From: a virus
Virus record (IMG/VR): IMGVR_UViG_3300027857_000048
Location: 1-29,243 of that record
DNA: 29,243 nucleotides
Direction: 5' to 3' (one strand)
Positions 22,742 through 28,570 of the stretch are shown one piece after another (position 1 is the first letter of the stretch; each line of letters starts with the position of its first letter). The notes under the pieces are model-generated. The model did not search any database. It was not told the DNA's origin and worked only from the letters and a program-made list of their open reading frames with translations. A program made the position numbers and the translations under genes.

Positions 22742-22873
22742 CTAGATGTACATCACGTGGCGGCCATTCACATCGCGCAATGACCAACGCGTGCCGTGCA
22801 CTCGCATCACGGATCGACCATCCGCGAATACGTACCATTCCGGTACTGTCGGTGTGATGCTGAGCGCATCCAT
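22742..22873 (-). CDS. Small hypothetical protein (43 aa)
   Basis: The ATG at 22873 overlaps the previous stop (TGATG) and the 43-codon frame ends TAG 22742-22744, ten bases before the DUF2800 start. The product reads MDALSITPTVPEWYVFADGR, then a basic middle VMRVHGTRWSLRD and VNGRHVMYI. It looks like a small two-sheet domain with a Trp/Arg core. The overlap and the ribosome site for the following gene (AGGAGG) placed right after its stop suggest it is translated. No family recognised. Confidence 0.65.
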   Translation of the reverse strand: MDALSITPTVPEWYVFADGRSVMRVHGTRWSLRDVNGRHVMYI

Positions 22874-23964
22874 CACGCCACCCCTTCGACTGGCAGACCG
22901 GCAATCAGCGAATCGAAGTCGCGGTCGATTGTCGGAATGAGGTGCGTATACTCGGGGTTGCCCAACGCCATAAGATTCGGCGCGCCGTGCTTCTGCACCA
23001 CGGGCGATACCAACCGCGGATCGAGCTGTTTGTCCCGCGTGGCAGCAGTCAACTTGTTCATCAGTTGACGATACTCGTCAGCTGCTACGGACACCCCAGG
23101 AGCAGCCCCAGCGGCGGCATCGACGACGGCCGATCCAACCTGTGCGGGTCCGGGTACAACACCCGGCATTGCGTAGGCTGGTGGCGGTGGAGGCACCATT
23201 GTAGCGGCGGGGACTGGCGGGACAGGAGGCAGTGGCACGGAACCATTAAAGCCGAGGGGGCTTGGGGGAAGTTGCACCTGTGGCGGCGGTGGGTTCCACG
23301 TGACGATTGCCGGCTCGGCCGGCCGAGGCGTCACGCCCATAGCGGCAACTCCCGCAGATACCCCAGCGTGCGGGGCAACGCGGCGCGCGCTCAACTCTTG
23401 AATCACCTGTTGCGCGACGGTTGGATCGAGCCCCTTGATGAGCTTCCACGTGCCGTCTTGCTTTTTCGAGTGCTTCTTATTGTGGATACGGCCATCCCAC
23501 GGCAGACCAGAAGAATCGTACTCAACTGGTCCAGCCGCCGCGATTGTCGTCACAGGCGAGGCATTGTTCGGGGCTGCCGTAGGCACCGGGGGCACAAACA
23601 CCGGGGGAACGGATGATGTGGTAATGGCAGTGCTTGTTACGGTGCTTGATTGCGGGGCATTTGCAACAGAGTTGACAGGCCCAGCAGGCGGCGCAACAGG
23701 CAATGGAGGTATGGGTTGCGCAGTAGGGGCAGAAATGGGGCTCGTATTGTACGGGGCGCTCGGAGCGGGCGGCGCCGGAGGAAAAGGTACTACGTTGCTG
23801 CGCGCGGCGCTGGGCGCTGGCTGCGTCACAGTTCCCGCGGGAGCTGCCGGGGCATCCCCCGAAACCTCGAGTTGCGGGATATCACCGGCCAGCATCAAGA
23901 TTGCGGCGGCGGCGGCACGGTACTGCGCGGGGCCATCGTGGGCAGAGTCGATTTCAATTCGCAT
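22873..23964 (-). CDS. Pro-rich phage protein with conserved LPWD/RIH core
   Basis: This 363-aa protein is the first gene of the leftward replication operon. The N-terminal 30 residues (EIDSAHDGPAQYRAAAAAIL) are followed by a long Pro/Ala/Thr-rich linker (about 35-145). A conserved core GLPWDGRIHNKKHSKKQDGT then WKLIKGLDPTVAQQVI lies near 155-190; this motif is widespread in unnamed phage proteins. A second Pro-rich linker (about 210-285) leads to a C-terminal helical part (ADEYRQLMNKLTAATRDKQL, ALGNPEYTHLIPTIDRDFDS). The repeated linkers make it about twice the size of its core. Its place beside DUF2800 and SSB genes points to a DNA-recombination or replication accessory role. Function not known. 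Confidence 0.7.
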   Translation of the reverse strand: MRIEIDSAHDGPAQYRAAAAAILMLAGDIPQLEVSGDAPAAPAGTVTQPAPSAARSNVVPFPPAPPAPSAPYNTSPISAPTAQPIPPLPVAPPAGPVNSVANAPQSSTVTSTAITTSSVPPVFVPPVPTAAPNNASPVTTIAAAGPVEYDSSGLPWDGRIHNKKHSKKQDGTWKLIKGLDPTVAQQVIQELSARRVAPHAGVSAGVAAMGVTPRPAEPAIVTWNPPPPQVQLPPSPLGFNGSVPLPPVPPVPAATMVPPPPPAYAMPGVVPGPAQVGSAVVDAAAGAAPGVSVAADEYRQLMNKLTAATRDKQLDPRLVSPVVQKHGAPNLMALGNPEYTHLIPTIDRDFDSLIAGLPVEGVA

Positions 23965-24005
23965 GGGTTTCCTCGAATAAAATTTTTGGGTTGCAGGCGG
24001 AGCGC

Positions 24006-24034
24006 ATCGTATGCTTAACTGACGCCCTCGTCAA
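24006..24034 (-). promoter_or_regulatory. Leftward sigma70-like promoter of the replication operon
   Basis: On the minus strand, TTGACG (24034-24029) is followed after exactly 17 bases by TACGAT (24011-24006). The transcript would begin near 23999 and reach the first gene start at 23964, which has AGGAAA before it. This is the best promoter in the window and probably drives the genes from 23964 down to about 17131. The rightward gene at 24046 starts close by, but no equally good rightward promoter is visible. Confidence 0.6.
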
Positions 24035-24045
24035 CTGGAGTGCAC

Positions 24046-24231
24046 ATGGCCGCAAAAATACACATCAGTTCGTTTATCCTCTGCACCGGCCGTAAATGGC
24101 AGCGGGGCTCAATGCGGTTCAGTACGTATGCGGATAACATCACATGCCGAAATTGCCAGCGCTACATTATGCGTAGTTATATGTTAACTACTCGCGAGAA
24201 AAATCGCTTGCGTAAAAAATGGGGGATGTAG
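24046..24231 (+). CDS. Small Cys-containing protein, possible zinc finger
   Basis: ATG 24046 has GGAG five bases before it (24037-24040) and gives 61 aa; GTG 24040 would add two residues. The product begins MAAKIHISSFILCTGRKW, then RGSMRFSTYADNITCRNCQRYI and ends with a basic tail (TTREKNRLRKKWGM). Cys13 and the C-x-x-C pair (Cys34 and Cys37), perhaps with His6, could hold zinc. The basic C-terminus suggests nucleic-acid binding. It stops one base before the TTG start of the helicase gene, whose ribosome site (GGGGGA) it contains. Confidence 0.65.
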   Translation: MAAKIHISSFILCTGRKWQRGSMRFSTYADNITCRNCQRYIMRSYMLTTREKNRLRKKWGM

Positions 24232-25932
24232 TTGACTCTCCGCGACTTCCAAATCGAGATGCGCGACGCAATCTATCAGCGTTGGCAGGAACCGAACGTA
24301 TTTAACGTAATGGGTGTGCTGCCCACGGGGGGTGGGAAGACTGTCCTTTTCTCAAGCATCGTGCGAGACTTCGGGACGCCCGCATGCATCATCGCGCACC
24401 GCCTGGAACTGGTCGCGCAAGCCTCGCTCGCGTTGAACCGCGAAGGAATCCCGCATGACCTTATCGCCCCCAAAGATGTCAAACACGCCATCACGAAAGT
24501 ACATCACGACAATCACGGTAGCAGTTTTTATCGTAGCGGTAGCCCTATTCGCGTTGCTGGTGTTGATACCCTGGCGAATCTTGATGGCCATGATCGTTGG
24601 ATGTCACAAGTTGGTATCGTGGTGCCGGATGAAGGTCATCACATTTTACGTGCAAATAAATGGGGCAAACAAGTACTACGGTTCCCCAACGCGCGTGGAT
24701 TTTTTCCTACGGCTCACGCTTTACGCGCTGACGGGCGTGGCTTGGGGCGCGGCGCTGACGGGCTGGCGGATAGCTTGGTTATGGGGCCAAGCCCTAGGCA
24801 TCTCATTGAACGTGGTTATCTTACTGACTATCGTTTGTTTTGCCCATCTTCTGATGTTGATTTCAGTAACGTACCTATTGGTTCTTCAGGTGAGTACAGT
24901 GCCCCGCAGCTACGAGCCGCCACGCATGCGTCCAATAGCATCGTCGGCGACATTGTCAAACAGTACCTCAAACACGCGGCGGGAAAGTTAGGTGTCACGT
25001 TTGCAGTTGACGTTGAGGCGGCCAAACAACTTGCGCAAGCGTACCGGGCGGCGGGAGTGCCGGCGGAAGTCATTACGGCGGATACGCCAATCGCCGTGCG
25101 CTCCCAACTCATGCAACAATTCCGGTCCCGTGTTTTGCTTCAGCTCGTATCCGTGGACTGCCTTGGTGAGGGTACAGACGTGCCTGCAATCGAGGTTGTC
25201 AGTATGGGGCGTAAAACAGCATCTTTCCAGCTGTTCGCGCAACAATTTGGCCGAGCGCTCAGAGTTATGGTCTCGGATGAGCACGCATCTGCGTGGAATA
25301 CTTACACGGATGCCCAACGCCGCGCAGCTATTGCTGCGTCAACGAAACCTAAAGCCATAGTGATAGATCATGTTGGAAACACAATTTTTCACGGATTGCC
25401 AGACGTCCCTAGATCGTATTCGCTTGAACGTGCGGAGACACGAACGCGCGCAAAGACGGGTGTTGAGGCTCTTAAAGCATGCCCCGAATGCACTCGGCCC
25501 TATGAACGTTTCCACGCTCATTGCCCTTACTGCGGCTACGAATGTCCACCGCGAAACCGAAGCTCTCCAGAACAAGTTGAAGGAGACATTATCGAACTGG
25601 ACGCAGCAATCCTTGCAAGTCTCCGAGGAGATATCGCGGCAGTTGATGGCCCTTCAGATGCGCGCGGGACGGATCTCGTAGGTAACAGCATCCGCAAACA
25701 GCATAAGGACCGGCAACAGGCGCAGTTCACACTTCGCAAGGCAATGGAACTTTGGGGTGGTTGGCGCATCCACGTGGGAGAGACTATCCGTGATGCGAAT
25801 CGTAGATTTTGGTACGCGTTTGGTGTAGATGTACTGACCGCCCAGACACTTGGGGTGCGTGATGCTGCGGAGCTTGAGGCGCGTATTCGCACTGAGTTAC
25901 AGCAACATAACGTGGAGGCACAACTTGTATGA
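24232..25932 (+). CDS. SF2 helicase (DEAD/DEAH-type) with C-terminal zinc ribbon
   Basis: The 566-aa protein starts at TTG 24232, preceded by GGGGGA. Motif I is PTGGGKT (31-37), motif II is VVPDEGHH (Asp133-His137, with Gly instead of Ala in DEAH), then the conserved block ILRANKWGKQVLRFPNARGF. Motif III reads PTAHALRADGRGLG (160-163 TAHA where relatives have TATP). Motif V/VI are LVSVDCLGEGTDVPA and FAQQFGRALRV. A C-x-x-C/C-x-x-C zinc ribbon lies at Cys417, 420, 431 and 434. It would unwind or remodel phage DNA near replication or recombination. The region from about 24500 to 24890 has wobble bases unlike the rest of the gene and a second open frame overlaps it. Confidence 0.88.
   Translation: MTLRDFQIEMRDAIYQRWQEPNVFNVMGVLPTGGGKTVLFSSIVRDFGTPACIIAHRLELVAQASLALNREGIPHDLIAPKDVKHAITKVHHDNHGSSFYRSGSPIRVAGVDTLANLDGHDRWMSQVGIVVPDEGHHILRANKWGKQVLRFPNARGFFPTAHALRADGRGLGRGADGLADSLVMGPSPRHLIERGYLTDYRLFCPSSDVDFSNVPIGSSGEYSAPQLRAATHASNSIVGDIVKQYLKHAAGKLGVTFAVDVEAAKQLAQAYRAAGVPAEVITADTPIAVRSQLMQQFRSRVLLQLVSVDCLGEGTDVPAIEVVSMGRKTASFQLFAQQFGRALRVMVSDEHASAWNTYTDAQRRAAIAASTKPKAIVIDHVGNTIFHGLPDVPRSYSLERAETRTRAKTGVEALKACPECTRPYERFHAHCPYCGYECPPRNRSSPEQVEGDIIELDAAILASLRGDIAAVDGPSDARGTDLVGNSIRKQHKDRQQAQFTLRKAMELWGGWRIHVGETIRDANRRFWYAFGVDVLTAQTLGVRDAAELEARIRTELQQHNVEAQLV
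24455..24991 (+). CDS. Possible overprinted multi-span membrane protein inside the helicase gene
   Basis: In the +1 frame of the helicase, ATG 24455 has AAGGA at 24443-24447 (seven bases before it) and opens 178 codons. The product has an N-terminal basic stretch, then hydrophobic spans at about 18-40 (VAVFIVAVALFALLVLIPW), 84-104 (FLRLTLYALTGVAWGAALTG) and 112-147 (ISLNVVILLTIVCFAHLLML then ISVTYLLVLQV), followed by a soluble Ser/Pro/Arg tail. Hydrophobic codons need T in the second position, which is the helicase wobble base; by hand count 63 of 140 helicase codons end in T across 24481-24900, against 3 of 40 just before and 3 of 20 just after. This could reflect a real second gene, or local composition only; the two facts are not independent. 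Confidence 0.35.
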   Translation: MTLSPPKMSNTPSRKYITTITVAVFIVAVALFALLVLIPWRILMAMIVGCHKLVSWCRMKVITFYVQINGANKYYGSPTRVDFFLRLTLYALTGVAWGAALTGWRIAWLWGQALGISLNVVILLTIVCFAHLLMLISVTYLLVLQVSTVPRSYEPPRMRPIASSATLSNSTSNTRRES

Positions 25933-26120
25933 AGACCTACACTGTTACGAAGCGATTCTCCGTGGACGTGGAGCGGACTATCAATGCCGAATCTATAGCT
26001 GAAGCGGAGGAAAAATCGAAAGAGCTTCCGCTTTCGCGGTTTTTAAAACCAGCTCCGGGGGCTCATATAGTAGATTGGGGCGGATTGAGCGGCACCAATA
26101 TCGCTGAGGAACGGGAATGA
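25929..26120 (+). CDS. Small hypothetical protein
   Basis: This 63-aa protein overlaps the helicase stop by ATGA and the next gene by ATGA. It starts MKTYTVTKRFSVDVERTINA and has ESIAEAEEKSKELPLSRFL, a strand-strand-helix pattern often seen in small phage proteins; the end is acidic (SGTNIAEERE). No catalytic motif or family is recognised. Coupled translation with helicase and nuclease genes supports it as a real gene of the replication/repair unit. Confidence 0.7.
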   Translation: MKTYTVTKRFSVDVERTINAESIAEAEEKSKELPLSRFLKPAPGAHIVDWGGLSGTNIAEERE

Positions 26121-26608
26121 ATCTCGTTGAATGGGCCGAGCGTTGGCGTATCTCGCCCGAGGCGATCAAAGAGTTATGTTTGACGTGTATCCACACGGGG
26201 CCGTGCGAGTCAGCCGATAGCGAAGGTGATGTGCAGGCGCGAATACGCCTCGCAGCAGCACGCACGGCCCGTTTAGCGTGGGGCGAGCAAACATACCTCT
26301 TCCGCAATAACCGTGGCGCCGGGCAATTGAGGAACGGCTCCTTCGTACGGTGGGGGCTCGCGAACGATTCCAAGGCAGTTGGCGACCGCGTCAAGTCGGG
26401 CGATCTCGTCGGTTGGGAGCAGGTGCGCATCGGCCCTGAGCACGTGGGTTCAGTCATTGCGCGGTTTCTCTCCATCGAAGTAAAGCGGCGCAACTGGAAG
26501 TTTGCGGCCACGGCGGAAGAATGCGCGCAGATTCAGTGGGCCGCCATCGTGAACGCGCAAGGCGGCCGGGCCGTGATAACCAACACTGACGGGAGTATAG
26601 CGACATGA
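26117..26608 (+). CDS. VRR-NUC-like PD-(D/E)XK nuclease
   Basis: The 163-aa protein has an N-terminal Trp/Arg segment (WAERWRISPEAIKEL), a Cys pair (CLTCIHTGPC), then a nuclease core: helix with Glu37 (EGDVQARIRLAAART), LFRNNRGAGQLRNGSFVRWG, LANDSKAVGDRVKSGDLVGW with Asp96, FLSIEVKRRNWKF with Glu121 and Lys123, and QIQWAAIVNAQGGRAVITN. This is the VRR-NUC pattern. Related enzymes cut branched DNA or nick; Holliday-junction or structure-specific cleavage during phage recombination is likely. The core is intact. It lies between small genes and ends in an ATGA overlap with the Cys-rich gene. Confidence 0.8.
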   Translation: MNLVEWAERWRISPEAIKELCLTCIHTGPCESADSEGDVQARIRLAAARTARLAWGEQTYLFRNNRGAGQLRNGSFVRWGLANDSKAVGDRVKSGDLVGWEQVRIGPEHVGSVIARFLSIEVKRRNWKFAATAEECAQIQWAAIVNAQGGRAVITNTDGSIAT

Positions 26609-26793
26609 CCAAGGGCCAGAACTGCAACCCTCGGCCAGAGTTTCATGTCTGCGGGCATTGCGGCGACTTTGCACGCCTCCCGAAGCGGGTCCAATGTAAG
26701 TGTCGTCCTGAATACAAATACTTTTCGTATCCTCCGCAGCAGCGTCCCGAGACAGGCCACCCAATGCTGTGCGGGTGCAAGGAGTGTATGTGA
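26605..26793 (+). CDS. Small Cys-rich zinc-binding-like protein
   Basis: This 62-aa protein overlaps the nuclease stop by ATGA. Cys residues are grouped: CGHCG early (Cys16 and Cys19), CKC in the middle (Cys31 and Cys33) and CGCKECM at the end (Cys56, 58 and 61). This could bind one or two zinc ions. The rest is Pro/Arg-rich (PRPEFHVCG, RPEYKYFSYPPQQRPETGHP). The end overlaps the methyltransferase start by GTGA. It resembles the small zinc-ribbon proteins common near phage recombination genes, but no family can be named. Confidence 0.65.
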   Translation: MTKGQNCNPRPEFHVCGHCGDFARLPKRVQCKCRPEYKYFSYPPQQRPETGHPMLCGCKECM

Positions 26794-27584
26794 AAGACCA
26801 TCCGTCCAAGGAGACGGTGACGATAGGGGATTCGACGCTGTATCTCGGTGACTGTCGCGAGATTATCCCGACGCTGTCAACCGTCGATCTCGTTGTGACG
26901 AGCCCACCCTATAACCTTGGTGCGGCCCCTTGGGCCAGACTCGGGCATTGGAAGCCGGGCGGCAAGTCAGGCGGTCGAGATAAGTGGAAGGTTGGCGCGA
27001 GCGGCCAAGCCGGTGTCAAATACGGCGTCCACATCGATGCATTGCCGTGGCCCGAGTACGTGGAGTGGCAGCGCGCCATTGTCTCGTTGCTCTGGAGCCG
27101 ACTGTCCGATACCGGAGCGATTTTTTACAACCACAAACCGCGCGTGATCGGTAGCCGGGTATGGACGCCCTTTGAGCTAATCCCACCCGAAGTCTCGCTG
27201 AGGCAAATCGTTACCTGGGCGCGACCGGGGGGCGTGAATTTCAACAAAACGGCATTTGTCTCAACGTCGGAATGGGTCATGTTGCTAGCGAGGGAGGCAT
27301 TTCGCCTCAAGTCGCGTGGCGCATCCGGCCTTGGGGATGTCTGGCAGATGACGCCCGAGCGAAATGAGCATCCGGCGCCGTTTCCCGTAGAGTTGCCCAG
27401 GCGCGCGCTGGAGGCTACGGATGCGCCGGCCTGTCTTGATCCATTCATGGGAAGCGGGACAACCGGCGTCGCGTGTGCGCGTCTTAGGCGCCGATTTATC
27501 GGTATTGAGATTGATCCTCGCTATTTCGAAATGGCTTGCCGGCGAATCGAGGCTGAGCACGTGCAAGGGAGACTTTTGGCATGA
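26790..27584 (+). CDS. DNA amino-methyltransferase (beta class)
   Basis: I chose GTG 26790, which has GGAG five bases before it (26781-26784) and overlaps the previous stop; GTG 26769 would add seven residues. The 264-aa enzyme has motif IV TSPPYN at 37-42 and motif I DPFMGSGTTG at 217-226, the IV-before-I order of beta-class N4/N6 methyltransferases. A middle region with WPEYVEWQRAIVSLLWSRL and FYNHKPRV is the usual fold region; target specificity cannot be read. AdoMet binds at motif I. No restriction enzyme gene is next to it, so it is likely an orphan methylase that protects phage DNA from host restriction. It ends in an ATGA overlap with the DUF551 gene. Confidence 0.88.
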   Translation: MKDHPSKETVTIGDSTLYLGDCREIIPTLSTVDLVVTSPPYNLGAAPWARLGHWKPGGKSGGRDKWKVGASGQAGVKYGVHIDALPWPEYVEWQRAIVSLLWSRLSDTGAIFYNHKPRVIGSRVWTPFELIPPEVSLRQIVTWARPGGVNFNKTAFVSTSEWVMLLAREAFRLKSRGASGLGDVWQMTPERNEHPAPFPVELPRRALEATDAPACLDPFMGSGTTGVACARLRRRFIGIEIDPRYFEMACRRIEAEHVQGRLLA

Positions 27585-28228
27585 GCAACGTAGACCGGAC
27601 CTCAAATCCCGTAAGCCTCCCGACTTGGGAGGAATGTAAAGCGAAGGTGGACGCCGAAATGGCTACGCCTCTAGAAGCATTCATCTATGAGAACGAGCCC
27701 GCTCTCACGGAAAAGGCGCAGGACTTCGTTCACAAGTGCATTCCGAACTACAGCCGGCGCGCTGATGAGCAATTTCGCGGAATGTTGGCTGCTCTGATTG
27801 CGTTCGTTCGAGCACCGGACGAGACGTCTGCGACTTGCTGGGTATCTGTGAGCGACCAACTCCCGGAACTTGGCAAGCTGGTGATGATTTGCATCGGCGG
27901 GTTCATATCCATCGGTCAGCGCTTCGAACGCAATCGATGGGCCGATCTTGCGGGAGAGTTTTACGCTCGGTCTATCACGCACTGGATGCCAATCCCTGCA
28001 GGGCCTGGGTCATCTGTGGAACCGACACCGCCTCACCCCGGCCCGTCGATCGCGAAAGCGTTTGCTAACTCGCCGCGACGGGTCGATGTGAAAGCCAGCG
28101 GTGAGCCTGTGTCATTACCGGAAGAATCGGGATGTCGATGCGGCTGCTATTCGGGTGGCTGTGGCCGACCGGATGGGTGTCGATGCGGGCGTGAGTGCCC
28201 GTGCTACATCTCCGGTCGCGGAGCTTGA
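27581..28228 (+). CDS. DUF551-type protein with Cys-rich C-terminal tail
   Basis: The 215-aa protein overlaps the methylase gene by ATGA. The middle, WVSVSDQLPELGKLVMICIG and GQRFERNRWADLAGEF then ARSITHWMPIP (87-139), is the DUF551 pattern, a small phage domain of unknown function. N-terminal helices (VDAEMATPLEAFIYENE, QDFVHKCIPNYSRRADEQFR) precede it. Residues 185-208 hold eight Cys in 24 residues (CRCGCYSGGCG, then CRCGRECPC), probably a metal-binding tail unusual for this domain. A strong -35 box for the next gene overlaps its stop. The function is unknown; the tail could bind zinc or another metal. Confidence 0.72.
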   Translation: MSNVDRTSNPVSLPTWEECKAKVDAEMATPLEAFIYENEPALTEKAQDFVHKCIPNYSRRADEQFRGMLAALIAFVRAPDETSATCWVSVSDQLPELGKLVMICIGGFISIGQRFERNRWADLAGEFYARSITHWMPIPAGPGSSVEPTPPHPGPSIAKAFANSPRRVDVKASGEPVSLPEESGCRCGCYSGGCGRPDGCRCGRECPCYISGRGA

Positions 28229-28257
28229 CACTCCCGTCACTTAACCTATACCGTATA
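28225..28257 (+). promoter_or_regulatory. Promoter with palindromic -10 region before the TetR-like gene
   Basis: TTGACA (28225-28230) overlaps the stop of the DUF551 gene and is followed after 16 bases by TATACC (28247-28252). The -10 lies in a perfect 11-base palindrome TATAC-C-GTATA (28247-28257). A transcript starting about seven bases after the -10 would reach the ATG at 28264 with only a few leader bases. A repressor binding the palindrome could block the promoter, and the next gene is a candidate for that repressor. Confidence 0.55.
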
Positions 28258-28263
28258 CAAACC

Positions 28264-28557
28264 ATGCTGAAAGACACTATTCTCGGGGCGGCTGTGCAGC
28301 TCGCGCGCAAATGCGGCTACCAGAATCTAACACGGCTCAACGTGGCGCACGCCGCCGAATGCGGCACAGGGACTGTCAACTATCATTATGCGTCCATGGA
28401 CTTACTACGCACCGCCGTTGTTGAGTACGCCATCCAACATGAAATATTACCCATCATCGCGGAAGCACTCACGGCTCACCACGGGGCAACACAGAATATA
28501 TCCGATGCGCTGAGGCGAAAGACAGCCCGCGAATTGTCCGGCATCGACCGATTGTAG
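28264..28557 (+). CDS. TetR-like one-domain HTH regulator
   Basis: ATG 28264 gives 97 aa; an earlier in-frame start at 28195 would lie in the DUF551 gene and in the promoter. Residues 1-50 show the TetR DNA-binding domain: KDTILGAAVQLARKCGYQNL, a helix-turn-helix (TRLNVAHAAECGTGTVNYHY) and MDLLRTAVVEYAI. The rest (ILPIIAEALTAHHGA) is too short for the usual ligand-binding domain, so it may act as a small dimer or control through partners. The promoter with a palindromic -10 region just upstream suggests self-regulation. The primase-polymerase gene follows 14 bases later and may be controlled too. Confidence 0.7.
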   Translation: MLKDTILGAAVQLARKCGYQNLTRLNVAHAAECGTGTVNYHYASMDLLRTAVVEYAIQHEILPIIAEALTAHHGATQNISDALRRKTARELSGIDRL

Positions 28558-28570
28558 CCGACTTCCTCCA

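Noticed and set aside
23435-23980. 181-codon Gly-rich open frame on the plus strand
   Set aside because: It is the antisense of the Pro-rich linkers of the 22873-23964 gene (Pro codons read back as Gly); no ribosome site and no motif.
23965-24045. Rightward promoter for the zinc-finger/helicase genes, for example TTGGGT with TATGCT
   Set aside because: The hexamers match poorly; only the leftward promoter in this gap is convincing.
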